Origin: Thuidium tamariscinum
Lineage: Eukaryota; Streptophyta; Bryopsida; Hypnales; Thuidiaceae
Assembly (NCBI GenBank): GCA_947034885.2
Contig: OX344757.2
Location: 6,138,001-6,202,000 of the forward strand
Length of the DNA: 64,000 nt
Direction: 5' to 3'
The notes beneath the pieces were generated by a model. It ran no database searches and was not told the origin of the DNA. It worked only from the letters and a program-made list of their open reading frames with translations. Positions within the stretch are counted from its first letter, which is position 1. Every line of letters begins with the position of its first letter. Positions 23,403 to 34,932 of this stretch are shown here, in pieces. Both the position numbers and the translations under genes were made by a program.

Positions 23403-24315
23403 TTAACCCCTAAAGGACCAAGAGTCCCCTCGGGGGATTGTGAGGAATTCAAGCAAGTACCTATGACCTCAATTTTAGGTGAGTTTTTTTGAAATTTTCT
23501 CATAAGATAGAAAAACTTATTAGCTTTGTAAGAATATAATTTTTATTTAAACTGATGCCCGGGAGCAAAATTTATGCTATCTTAATTAAAAAATTTATGT
23601 CGCCGAGCAAAACTAAAAATTGACAAAAAATTGAAATTAAATTAAATTTTTTTTCTCTTAAAGATCTTATTTTCACCTACATTTGAAGCTTTGATTCATT
23701 CCATTTGGAATAGTCACATGAAAGTTATGAACAATCTTGTTTTGGGGGCAATTTGAACATCTTCTTGAGAAAATAACAGATGGAATTCATTTTTAAATGC
23801 AATTTTCACAATTTCTTAGAAAAAATTGTTTAACAAGGTTAAGTTTACTTTCTAGAACAATATTACTATTGGAATTATTGTGTTTCAATTCCATCTAAGA
23901 GTTATTAACAATTTAATTTTTCCTTGAATATTGAACCTACATCTACTAAATAATTTTTTAAAGAATGATAATTCAAATTTTTTTCGTAGATTCTCAATTC
24001 AATTTTCAACACAATTTTTTTTGATTTAGCACTTGTAGAGAAAAAATTTCCCACAAATGGTGGCCAAAGTCATTTGAAATCATAGGCCAGTGTTCAAATT
24101 TTTTTTTTCAAGCTTTGAATGCTAACATCTTCCAATCCCTATAGTCAAACTTTATGAAAATATTAGAACATGATCTATGATAAATAAAGTATAAGATCTC
24201 ATGGTTAGATTATAAGAATATATATATTTTTTATAGTTTTCAAAGATGAATGCAACAAAATTGGTAGTTTTGAATGGTTTCCAGAGAAAAATGGCCTTGG
24301 TCCTTTAGGGGTTAA
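23403..24315 (-). mobile_element. TTAA / CCCCTAAAGG element, family A, copy 3 (913 bp)
   Basis: It is bounded by TTAACCCCTAAAGGACCAAG at the left and CTTGGTCCTTTAGGGGTTAA at the right, with TTAA at each extreme. The interior matches 51206-52137 in reverse orientation. There is no transposase frame; it is a non-autonomous element with piggyBac-like ends. Confidence 0.85.
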
Positions 24316-25902
24316 AAAGATTATTATTATTCTTCATTTTCTTAAGGCATAGCCAAGAGTGTACTCCAAACAACTGGTTGGTCTAAGAAAATGTAGGATT
24401 TTAGACGGTTAAGCTAAAATTTCTACTAATAAAATTTGATGAACATTATTTTTTCTTCAAATATGCAATGATCATGTTTGACCATTCAAAGAACATTTCT
24501 TAATCTTCAACATGCTTCCAAGGGTAATGGTTCCATCAATCTAAAATCAACATATTAATTACCAGGTTAAAATGACCTTAAAACAAAGTACTAAGAAGTT
24601 CTCAAAACAACATGCCAAATAGTCAATGTTAGCACTAATAGTTTTCATGCATTGTATATTAGTCCTAAGTTTTCTATGTTTTTTTTCTTCACAATAAATT
24701 TAATATTATAAGGATACCAAGCATTAAAGTATTATGTGAGTGAATTTTAGAAAACTTTTAAAAACAAAGCATTCCTTTATTCAATATTTTGATTCATGAA
24801 TCTAATCATTTTAGTCCATTGCCTTGATTTAGGATCATGTCATTCCACAACTTACCCATTAAGGTTGCCAAAGCTTAGTGGCTTATAAATAGTCTTGTTT
24901 ATACTAAAATGTAGATTTCCATCCAATTTTTGTGTACAACTTTGTTACATACACAGTTTGAATTGATGCAAGTCTTAACTCTAGAAAGGTCATTGGAGTC
25001 ACCCATATTTAGCCTCATAACTCTTCAATTGTCATTATATTTATGAATTGTGATACATTGTTATTTATATACTATCATGATCATTAATTTACTTAGTTTT
25101 GAAAAGTATTTAGTCAATGATTTTATAATCAAATACCATCGTATTCATAATATACTATATGACCACAAAGGGCTTTTGGGCCCTTCTAAGGTTAGTAACT
25201 AATTCAAGTATCCAAAGTGGTTTGGGTAATTTTGGATTGTTTCATGATGTGAATAAAGAATATTAGGGGCTTATAACTAATATTGTGCATATTATTTAGG
25301 CTCCAATGGGAATGTGTTGCAATACTTGTACAAATAATTGTATGTGCTTAGTGCATACAATATCTCAAGTGTAATTTTTAAATGCATTTTTCGCTAATAC
25401 ATTTATTTTACAAGAAAGTGTTCGAGTAGTAATTTGTTGAAAAAACAATTTTTTAGGCATGACATTCAAAGAACCTAAACACAAATCCTTACAACATTAA
25501 ATTCAACAACCTTTTGTGAGTATTTGAAATTTGCCCTAAAATTCAGACATTGTAAAACATAACCATATTAAGTCAAGTGATTAAGTCTTTAATATTGAGA
25601 TAATCAAGTTCTATATTTAAAATCACTATATAAAAAAATAGGAAAATGACCAAAAATTTCAACCTAGAAAAAAATATAAGAATTAATTATTTACAGCAAG
25701 GAAGTCAAATTTGAAAGTTTTGAATCCATATTTAGAATTAGGGCCCTAAAAAAGCTGCAAGAAGATATCAAATACCAAATAAAAATTCCGAAATAGGAAG
25801 GATATTTTTATATTTATTTATTATAGTAGAAAAATAGAATTCTTTCACTTAAACTTTTTTATTGAGTATGACCAATGTATGGTAGCCAACTCAAGATCAA
25901 GC
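24316..25902. other. AT-rich intergenic DNA, no gene recognised
   Basis: No supportable coding frame, RNA gene or element terminus was seen in this stretch. Confidence 0.4.
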
Positions 25903-26209
25903 CATTAGAAGAGATTTGAAGGCTCTAGGAGCCCGCGAGTTCTCACAACTTGAAATCGCGTAATCTGCCGCGGAAACGTAGTTTTGCAGGAATCCTACAT
26001 GGTCGAGACCGTGCCATGTCATTAACGTTTGTTTTTTTTGAAATTTTTTGAAATTTTTTTTGGACTTTTTTTCATATTTCAGAACCCCAATTTATTTATT
26101 TATTTTATTTTTTTGAGAAATGTTGGCCTAACAGAGGCCAGCCGTTCCCAGACCAGTTTTGGGAATAGTCCCGAAACGGCCCTTTGGAGCCTTCAAATCC
26201 CTCCTAATG
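25903..26209. mobile_element. MITE family F, copy 2 (307 bp)
   Basis: The left end CATTAGAAGAGATTTGAAGG pairs with the right end, whose reverse complement is CATTAGGAGGGATTTGAAGG. Both continue into a GCTC-AGG block. The interior has the same TTTTGAAATTTTTTTTGGAC stretch as copy 1. A 76-codon open frame inside is chance. Confidence 0.75.
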
Positions 26210-27304
26210 TTTGCCTAAATCTTCAATTGGTTATTCAACAACCACTTGGATTTAAATAGCAAATGTTCCCCTTGTTTCTCTTTTCGAGAAAATCTTATGA
26301 CAATTGAGTTATTTGTAAAGTCTCCCACACTTTGGGCATGACTTTTTTCGAAGTTGAGAAGGCAACTATAGTTGAAGCATCAAACTTTTTTGCAAGATAC
26401 TTATGTCATACGACTTCAAAAGTGGGGACCAAACTTTTTTAGGCACCATTTTGATGGAAAAATAAGTTTCATACCCACTTTTATTTCGACTTTTTTTAAC
26501 TCAACTGGCTTTTTCACAAAACTCATGGGTTTAAACCCTGGTTTAGGGTACTTTACAAATAACTCAAATGACACTGACAAATGTCATGTAGATATTTACT
26601 TGTTTTGAAGTTGTAGTCCATAATCTATAGTAATTGAAATGAAGATGTGCAACTAAAGTGACCAAGGATAGTTTTATCATCATGGATTTTAGTAGTGAAT
26701 GCTATCTTTGATGCCTTATTTTAGAAGAGGACTTTATGACCATGACAAATGACATAATGGCCTAATGGCTTCTCTACTATTATCACATCTAAAGAGGGTT
26801 TCTCTACATGACATGTGAGATCAAGTAATAGTAGATGTTGTCATTGCCACTTGACTAACAAGTGAGTGTAAGTGAAGTTCTTATGAAGTCAATTTTGAAT
26901 TGAATGCTTGGATCAAAAGTTATAGTGCCAAAATTTTTTTCGATACTCGTAAAAAATCATCTTTTATTTTCAAAAGTTTGCAAGCATGCACTAACTCTAT
27001 AATGTAGGATGTATATGGTAAAAAAACAATCCATAAGTGTAGTGCAAAAACCTCAACTAAGGAGTTGAAATCTTCTTATCTTCTTAAATAGGGGGAAAAA
27101 ACTCTTTCTTCTCATTTCAAATTTTATGATCTTGAATTTTATTTGGTTAAAAATTATTAAATTTTTTTTGCACATTCCTACTAGTACACTTTTAATTTGA
27201 TTGAATTTCATGAAATATTTTTTTACATTTTATCCTTGTTGCCCTCAAAAGAATTAGTATTTGACAATTTTTGCCTAAAATATACCTTGGTCATTTAGAA
27301 ATTA
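26210..27304. other. AT-rich intergenic DNA, no gene recognised
   Basis: One 78-codon frame near 26372-26608 shows no recognisable domain. Nothing else is supported. Confidence 0.4.
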
Positions 27305-27307
27305 ACC

Positions 27308-27440
27308 TCTAAAGGTTCTTGACTATGTTTTTACCAAAACTGCTCCAAAACTATCATTTCTAGGACAACTACCAAATTTTAGGAATAATATAATTGTAAG
27401 ATCTTTTAGTACACCAATTTCAAAAGATGAAAAAAAACAT
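27308..27440 (+). mobile_element. Family A terminal fragment
   Basis: TTAACCTCTAAAGGTTCTTG at 27308 matches the left end of family A, and the next 100 bases follow the 51206 copy loosely (an AAACTGCTCCAAAACTATCA-like block and a GTAAGATCTTTTAGTACACC-like block). The remainder is not recognisable. Confidence 0.45.
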
Positions 27441-27929
27441 TATATGTTTCAAATTAAAATAGTATTGAATGATTCAAAATCAAGATGTGTATTCTTTGTG
27501 AAGGTCAAATTTGAACTTATAATTAAATGTCAAAATCATAATTAGTATTTGGCTATTTGATGTGCAATAGCATGCATCAATTTTCAACAAGAAGTCATTC
27601 ATACTATACTATAGTGGCCTTTGCAAGTAGAATATGAATTCAAAATGCATCATTAACAAAAATGAACCTAGAATTCATTTGCCAAGGTAATTAAGAAGTT
27701 GTTTGAGAATATTATGCTAATGACATTTCATTAATTTATTCTATTAGTGTATATATTGAATAAACTTATACATGGTTAACTATAACTTTTAGCAACGGAG
27801 ATACATTACTATGCTATTAATGAGAAAGAATTATCACAAAATAATGAATTTAGTGTTAAATACCATTTGCAAATTATCCCTCTATTATAACGTACACTAA
27901 TCAATGTGCTCATTTTGGCCATTTGTCGT

Positions 27930-28190
27930 CATTTTGCACCAAAATATTATTCCTTGCACCAAGCCTATATAAAATAATTAGTAAAATTTTGGATGAAATT
28001 ATCAAAAAATAATTTAATTAAAAATAATTGGATGAAATTGCCCAATTTATGGATGAAAATAGAATCATGGATATGCAATGTGTTAATTTGTTATTTTCTA
28101 TCCAATGTGTGGATGAATGTTAAAATTAGGAGCTTCACCACAACATTTAATTTGCCACTTTGGCCCTTCATGAGAAATGAAAAAAAAAAA
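27930..28190 (+). repeat. Family E repeat, unit 1
   Basis: It shares with 28590-29070 the blocks TTGCACCAAGCCTATA, AGTAAAATTTTGGATGAAAT, ATGGATGAAAATAGAAT and a GAGAAATGAAAAAAAA tail. It is also related in reverse complement to the hAT-like element at 57349-57613, so it is probably a diverged miniature hAT element. Confidence 0.55.
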
Positions 28191-28589
28191 CTCACACTAA
28201 TAGGTCATATTAGTATATTGCACTTTTGTTAGTCATTGAAGAGATAATATGGTTTCCTGAGAGAGGAAGTCTTCTTGGGTTTATGAAATACTAGCTACAA
28301 CACCAACACTGCAATCACTTTGCGTGTAACTAAAATAGATAGCATTGGAGTTGAATCATAACATTTTGAGCTTTGGTGTTTGATCAAAAGAGTCTTCTCT
28401 TACATATATTTATTTCAAAAGAATGTATATGAGTTGAAATAATAGGATGGTTTTTTTTCAAAGATGATAGTGTGACAAAATTTGTGGCAAGAGTTGTGAT
28501 ATGGTTTGTGAAACTATGTACTTAATATAATACTAGCACAAATTTGTTGCAATGTAACACTCAATGTTTTTTTCCCGACAATTTCATGC

Positions 28590-29070
28590 AAAATTGCACC
28601 AAATTTTTTGGCCTAGCACCAAGCCTATAGAAAATAAATAGTAAAATTTTGGATGAAATTGCCAGCAAACTTCAAATTTAAAAAAAATACTGGATGAAAC
28701 CGCCAAATAATGGATGAAAATAGAATGATAAATTTGTATTATGTGCTAATATGGTATTTTCTATATGATATATGGATGAATGTTGAGATTTGGAGCTCCA
28801 TAGTGAAATGAAGCATCATAACATTTAGTAGCCCATAGAAGGACTGCCTTTCCCTTTGTGAAGTCCCCATCATCTAATTTCATCTGACATTTCTTGAAGT
28901 TTGCAACTTTAGTTACTAAATGGTGTGGAATATTCCACACCATTTCATATGTTGGATGGAATGGTGTGGGATATTCCACACCATTCCATCCGTTGGGAGG
29001 CAGTGTGACAGGCTGCTACTGAATGTTATGATCGCGACTTTGGCACTTCCTAAGAAATGAAAAAAAAAAC
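28590..29070 (+). repeat. Family E repeat, unit 2, interrupted by an insertion
   Basis: Same block order as 27930-28190, but opened near 28812 by about 220 extra bases. These begin ATCATAACATTTAGTAGCC and end with the near complement GGCTGCTACTGAATGTTATG, i.e. an insertion with inverted ends. The unit then resumes with ACTTTGGCACTTCC. Confidence 0.55.
28921..28986. repeat. Two adjacent palindromes (26 and 38 bases)
   Basis: The first palindrome is AATGGTGTGGAAT plus its exact complement. The second is GGATGGAATGGTGTGGGAT followed by its complement with one central wobble. They share the ATGGTGTGG-ATATTCCACACCAT core and are separated by only a few bases. They could form strong hairpins in DNA or RNA. 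Confidence 0.85.
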
Positions 29071-29191
29071 ATTGGTAACACTAATTAAATAAGGAGAATA
29101 TAAATTAGATGACAAACAGTCAGGATGAAATGTTTGGAATGAAAACGTGACCATTTTGTGAAAGTCTGTAATTAATATAATAGATAGATTA

Positions 29192-29231
29192 AAAATCCCC
29201 CCCCCCAAAAAAACAACAACAACAACAACAA
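29192..29231 (+). repeat. Homopolymer C/A run and (AAC)n microsatellite
   Basis: A run of C, then A, then about eight AAC units. It is a simple repeat shortly upstream of the IRX14-like locus. Confidence 0.9.
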
Positions 29232-29419
29232 CTTGTTAATTTAAAACTATAAGGTATTGTACCAATAAGATTACTAAAAATAAGAAGAAGGCTGAATTTC
29301 AGATCCATGTCCATGTGGTGAGCGAGTGTGTGACTGGGTCCTGTTTGGCCGTCATCTCCAGTTCTCAAACGGAGTAATTTTTAAAACCGCGTTTGCTTGC
29401 TCGGGAGCTTAGCGGCTAG

Positions 29420-29929
29420 ACTGTGCACTCATAGCTCGGCTGTTATTGCTTCTCCTCCACCTACAGTTGTGTCCAATCTACCAACATTGTCCAAGTCTAA
29501 GAGATCATTGCAAGCTGAATTCTAGCACTCTGTTTCCAAATCCTTCTAGCAATAGTTTGCATCTAGATTCATTGTTGTTACTCAACTCCAGAGGGAGTGA
29601 CTGAGAGAACTAGAAAGAAAGAGAGAGGGAGAGGGAGAGGGAGAGGGAGAGAAGGCTTGTGCCAGAAGAAGCGCAGAGCACTTTGTTGCAGAACCTGGTG
29701 CAGGCTCTGAATGGTGGCGTTCGTTTGCGGCAGAGCATTGTCGGCTTTTTGACCTTACTCTTGGAGGTGCTGAGTCCGTGTTGCAGATGGGAGGGTTTTT
29801 TGAGATTCCGATGGGGGAATTAGGGTAGAGGAAAGCACCGCAGCAGCAGTCGAAGAAGACGAAGAGAAAGACGAAGACGAAGAAGAAGAGCAAGCTCAAG
29901 GCGATGTCCTCTCGGTTTCTTCTCTTTAG
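29420..29929 (+). other. Putative 5' leader exon of the IRX14-like gene
   Basis: The DNA changes here from AT-rich to gene-like, with a (GAGAGG)n stretch at 29610-29650 and a purine-rich GAAGAAGAC region near 29850-29890, both common in plant leaders. A good donor (TTTAG|GTTAGT) stands at 29929/29930. An acceptor (CATTGCAG) at 31695 would join it to the exon that carries the start codon. A short AUG frame opens at 29904 and would run into the splice junction. The transcription start is not determinable. Confidence 0.45.
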
Positions 29930-31695
29930 GTTAGTCAGTGTCAGTTCTGGCTCCTTGTTTGGTTTGGTAATCTCTTCCCTTGTTTGCGATGAGTATGAGT
30001 TTCCGGGAGGGTTGGCGTCGTGAGGTTGTTTAGGTTATTGGAATTAGGGAGTCAATGTGCGTGCGTGGGGCGTTTTGGGCTTGATTTTGAGTGAAGGATC
30101 TGTTGGTTTTGAGGTTCAGGAGTGAGGTACATGCAGTGCCGAGGGGAATGTCGCAAAGCTTGAGCAGGATTAGGTAACCCTACTGTGGTAGATGGATGAG
30201 ATTTGGAGGTTATTTCGAATCCTGCGTCTTGATGGGGTTAACTTAGTTAGTTAGTTAGTTAGTTATCAAGCTTAAGTTTGATGTATTCCCCCTTGTGAAT
30301 GTACCCTAATAGGGCAAGGATTAGTCTCTGGTCCATTTGGGGATGCATGGAGTCTGAAAATGGTGACATTTGGTATGGGCGAAATGGGATCCAGACACAT
30401 TGTTGCGTTTGGGGGCAGGTGGTTGTGAGAAAGATTAATTGCAACCTGAGATTTGTTTTTTGCTGGCATTGTTGGGTGCTCCCGTTCTGCTGTGATTCTG
30501 TGGTTAGAGGATGATTAGTTTTCACAGTTGTTGGGTTGAATGCTGGGGGCAGATTTCTGTGCGTTGCCATGTTTGAGATTCGTTTATTGACTATGTTGAT
30601 GTTTGTTTGGACGAGAAAGGGAACGTTTTATATCCTGAGCAGAATGCTAGATCTAGCAGTGACTCTAGTTGTGTCAGTAGCCACGCACAGAGATATGACC
30701 TAAAGGTAACCTCTTGTGGCAATAGTGAACCATCATCTTCTCCTTGAAAGCAATCCTAGAACTAAATCTCCATTTCACACCACAGTCATCAAGGATTCTC
30801 CTCTTCTGCGAGGGGAACTGCTTAATTTAAACCAGAGCCTGCTAAAAAGCCGCCCTGGCACGTTACAGTTTTCAAGCTTGAACGCTTGGCGTTTGCAGGA
30901 GGTTTCTTTTTTCCATATACTTGAATTCCTAAAGATTTCGTTATGTGATGTTGTATGTTTAATTGTATAAGCAGATCTTAGAGCCTTTTGGTTCCTTAAG
31001 TTCTTTTTGTAGGGGTTTATCACACTTTGTGATGGTTAGCAAGTTTTCCCTTGTAAGTAATTCTTCATCTTCATGCCGTTGGTTTCACCTAGAAGCCGAA
31101 GCCAACTTATTTAGATCTGATCATGTCACTGGCGTATAACCCTCTTAAATGTAGAGAATGCTATTCTGTCACATCGAGTATTTTAACCAATATGTAGGAG
31201 ATCAGTGTTGAAGCTCTGGAAAGTGCACTTTGCGCTCTGCAAGAACCAAAACTCTCTTATTGTTTTATAGCCCAATGCTTGCAGAAATCATATGCAATCA
31301 TTCAAATTGGGAATTTGTAGACCTATATGGAAGGCACTTTAGATAACCCCATTTCCATTCAAACATCAGTGGCCGTAGGCAGTTGGCTATGTTGTGTATA
31401 CATCACTTGCTATTAAGTCCAACTAAGGTCATGAATATATGAGTTGTTAGTGACGGGTAGGATTAGGAAATGCGATCACATTTGTAGCAGTTTTAGTATC
31501 CTCTACGTAATTCAGCTCCCCTCAGTCTGTGGAAACTGAATTTAGAACAGTATTGAAGCTGCAGGATCTCAAGGTTGCTTCCGAACTTCCTCTTAGAACC
31601 CGATTTCCGTGGTTATCGCTTCATCTTTTGATTGGAAACGTGCTCGCTCTGGTGCTTGAAGTTCTGGACTAAATTTGTGTTACTCTGCATTGCAG
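29930..31695 (+). other. Putative 5'-UTR intron of the IRX14-like gene
   Basis: Bounded by a GTTAGT donor and a TTGCAG acceptor and about 1.77 kb long. It holds a (TTAG)n microsatellite at 30241-30265. Other donor and acceptor pairs inside are possible, so further small leader exons cannot be excluded. An 84-codon frame at 30716-30970 is not recognised and is probably chance. Confidence 0.4.
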
Positions 31696-31712
31696 GTGGT
31701 GCCTGTGCCTAC

Positions 31713-31726
31713 ATGGAGACATGTAG
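31713..31726 (+). promoter_or_regulatory. Upstream AUGs, including an AUG-stop element, before the IRX14-like start
   Basis: In the leader part of the start-codon exon (from 31696), an ATG at 31713 opens a frame that overlaps the main start and runs to a stop at 31815-31817; its context is weak (T at -3). A second ATG at 31721 is followed at once by TAG, a minimal AUG-stop frame with G at -3, only 26 bases before the main ATG. Such elements are known to stall or release ribosomes in plants; that it acts here is inference. Confidence 0.5.
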
Positions 31727-31752
31727 CCTGAGCTGGAATCACACTTGTAACC

Positions 31753-34700
31753 ATGAGGCCAGGAGGGACTCAACGCGTGAGGAGCAAGACCATGAATGGA
31801 GGTTTGCTAGTATCTGAGTCGTCAATAACCGAGTCCACTGTTCCAAGCTCCAAACGTGTTCCAGTATGTAGGAACCTCATGCAATGGACCTTCTGCCTGG
31901 CAGCTGTGGTCCTTGGCTTTCGCGTCGCCCACGAGGCGGACCTCGTGAGGGACCATTTGGGTCGCATGGAGGAGGCTTCCAAGCTGTTTTATCAGATTTC
32001 CAATCGGACGAGTGAGGTATTCAGGAGTCAAAATACTGCAAAAAGCTCCAGGGTGTATGTAGGCCGGCATCCCATATTGGTCCGGCCATGGCCGCACCCC
32101 AACCCCATGGAGATGGCGCAAGCTTACAACATGATTGCTAGGGTCCAGCTGGAGCAGCAGCGGTTGTATGGGATCCAAAGCTGGAAGCCCATCATTGCCA
32201 TCACGCCTATGTATGCACGCACGTTTCAGAGTGTGCACTTAACAGGTATTGCTCCCTTTCTTATAATGTCCTTTTCAATGGGTGTATTTCACTTACTGAT
32301 ACCTTTTATTTTAAGGGCAGAGATTGAGCAATTGTTTGATGATTTATAAGTTTATGGTATCCAATGAGAATGAGACAAGTGTTAAAAGAATTTATTAGCA
32401 TGTTGGGGACTATCGTTCCGATGAACGAATGTTCTATTTGTTGTATAATCGCAGCATGTGCTTCTAGAAATAGTGGCATTGTAAGGTTGTCGAACTCGAT
32501 CGTCTCAAATTTTCAAGTAGTGAAGTGTATTTGAGGATTGCACCAAGGATCATATGTTGAGGATTACGTGGGAAGACGCATGTGAAAAACCATGCATTTC
32601 TATTTGGAGTGAAGACACTTGCATTTAGCCGGTAGGTTGTGTAGACCATTGTTATTCTTATAGCTTGTAGCTGTTGAAAATGACAAGCTTACGTAAAATG
32701 GTTCAAATATAGAAATCCACCGAGACGTCGGAACTTACGTACTTCACAGTCTATATAGTTTATGAATCACAATGTCGGTTCATCAACACTATTTAAAATG
32801 TCGTTTTTTGCTCCAGGCATTAAGAATATCTAAACATTCTAGAGCTTTGATGACTACCCACTCTTTTTCACTGTTGCTACGCTGTGTTCGATTAAGCTTC
32901 TACAAAATCTTGGTTTAAGGACTGTGGGAATCATGCCTGACTTTATGATTGACAGGCTTGATTCATACATTGTCACTAGTGCGGGGACCTGTAACTTGGA
33001 TAGTCATCGAGGCAGGAGGGGTTTCTGCGGAGACAGAAGCGTTGTTAAGACAGGCGAGGGTGCACAAATTGGTGCATCTGGGCGCTTCTAAGCATTTGGC
33101 GCGAACTTTACAGGATCGAGGGATCCTGGAGTCCCACCTTCGAATTCAGGGTTTAAGGTAAGATTCTTGACGGTAGGGCCACACAAGGCTGGAAAACTGA
33201 CTAGCAGATCATATCCGTGAAAGTGTTTAAACTTAACAAGTCTAGACCTGATCTGTTCGCTCTGAAATTTATCTTGAATTCTGCAAACTGGCTATCGGTT
33301 TTTCAAACTCCAATCTTTAGAATGCTAGTCCGCCCTGCAATATTTAATTGGAGAATTATGCCAAATACAAACTAGAACAGTGTTAAAACAGTGAATTTGT
33401 CACTCCAATTTTTATAATCAGATTTTAGATTAGAACGGCCCTGGCGTGAACTACACAATACAGATTTATCATATGTTACGACAAAGAAATCTAGCTCCAG
33501 AGAGTAAGAAGGTTCTATATTTGGGGAAATACGAGTTCAGATATTGTGATATTAGCTTCTTGCATTATCAACCCCCAAGTGGCCAAACGAAAAATTGAAA
33601 ACTGAACCTCTTTAATCTTACAACCAGGGATTCCGAATTTTTAATGTGATGTATTTGAATGTATGACGAGTGTGGTAATATGACAATGTAAGAGGATATT
33701 TTAGAATTTCATTTTAGAGAAGGGCATAATAAAGAGGTTGGAGTGAAGTCGACTATAGTAACTTTCAAAGCATATTTCTATTGTTACAAAATGCAAGGCG
33801 TGATTTCTTTTCTCTATTTTTCAAGTTTTTTAACTCCCTTGAAGCTTTCTACGTGAAGCATCTCAACTCCTATTTATATGTGAAGGTGGCCACTTATGCA
33901 CGTATGATTTTAGATAATTCAGTACACAGCATTTTTTACTATTCTAGAGTTACAATACACGTTTCCAATCGCAAGCTCTTCTTTTGTTTTACGTGCGCAG
34001 GTATGTGCGGGAGAAGAGCCTGGAGGGCGTCGTTGTATTTGCTGATGACAGCAACGTGTACAGTATGCAATTTTTTGATGTGGCGCAGAAGGTTGAATGG
34101 GTGGGCGCTCTTCCAGTTGGTATTCTTGGCCATGCTGGATTGGAAGATCCGACTCTGTCAAGGAGTTTCGGAGTTTCCGAACTGGAAGTGCAGGCACCTG
34201 TTTGTGATGCTGTTTCTGGGAGCATTCGAGGTTGGCATGCATTTGGATCATTGCCTTTGGATTCCGAATTTGTACTGAGAGCGAAGGACGACGAGGAGAC
34301 GAAGTTGGAGTGGGCAGGTTTTGTGTTGAATGCTCGGGCAGTCTGGGAAGAAGCAGATGATGATCGACCTGAATGGATCAAGGACTGGACGGAGTGGGCT
34401 CAGCCACAGGAAGGTCAATATGTTGAACTGAGATCCATCGTTAGTGATGAAACGAAGGTGGAAGCTTTGGGACCTTGTGGACAGGAAGAAGCGGTGCTTG
34501 TTTGGTGGGCTCGTATGGAAGCTCGCTCCGACAGCAAATTTCCCCCGCGGTGAGAATTTTGCACTCTCCTCCGTGTGTTTGAACTTCTAGATGCTTCATT
34601 TCTTAATTTACAGGGACCACTTCTTAGAGCTTGTTTTTAAAAAATGCAGGCTATGGTTTACATGAATGACCCTTGTAGTTTTGTCCAGGTGGGTTTTGAA

Positions 34701-34932
34701 TTCGCCGCTGGAGATTATTGTACCTGCGAAGGTGACGCCATGGCCAGACCGGGTGTTCCCTCCTCCATCGCCACCACCACCACCGGCTGCCCAAACCACT
34801 AAGCCCAAAGGTGGAAACAGATCAGGTGGTCGTCCAAGGCGCGGCAAGCGAAGACCAGATGCAGTCAAAACTAGTCTACTTGATAAACCAAAAGAGTCTC
34901 GTACTGTTGTAAGCAAAGGTTTGCAATCCTGA
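31753..34932 (+). CDS. IRX14: GT43 family xylan xylosyltransferase, IRX14-like (4 exons)
   Basis: Exons 31753-32245, 32956-33157, 34001-34549 and 34689-34932 join in phase at GT-AG borders (ACAG|GTATTG; TTAAG|GTAAGA; CGCG|GTGAGA) to give 495 residues. An in-frame TGA at 31729 fixes the first ATG. A short N-terminal tail and one membrane segment (about 41-57) predict a type II Golgi protein. The GT43 body contains SSRVYVGRHPILVRPWPHPN, ITPMYARTFQSVHLTG, WIVIEAGG, the nucleotide-sugar-binding FADDSN at 245-250, GWHAF, KLEWAGFVLNAR and EARADSKFPPR-like blocks (here MEARSDSKFPPR). These match Arabidopsis IRX14 block by block as I remember it. A proline run and a basic tail (RPRRGKRRP) end the protein. 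IRX14 works with IRX9 and IRX10 proteins to extend the beta-1,4-xylan backbone; its paralogue IRX14L is the alternative label. The reading frame looks intact. Confidence 0.9.

Larger units (their letters stand above)
21283..23690 (+). repeat. Segmental duplication, copy 2
   Basis: Direct, diverged repeat of 13923-16075 (see that entry for shared blocks). Relative to copy 1 it carries an extra segment at 22806-23325 and a shorter family G insertion. Its family A element is intact and runs on to 24315. Confidence 0.85.

Noticed and set aside
30716-30970. 84-codon frame inside the putative 5'-UTR intron of the IRX14-like gene
   Set aside because: No recognisable domain, no supporting splice phase, and no need for extra coding sequence because an in-frame stop precedes the true start codon.
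31822-32238. 138-codon minus-strand frame opposite the first IRX14-like exon
   Set aside because: It is the complement of a clear GT43 coding exon and has no domain of its own.
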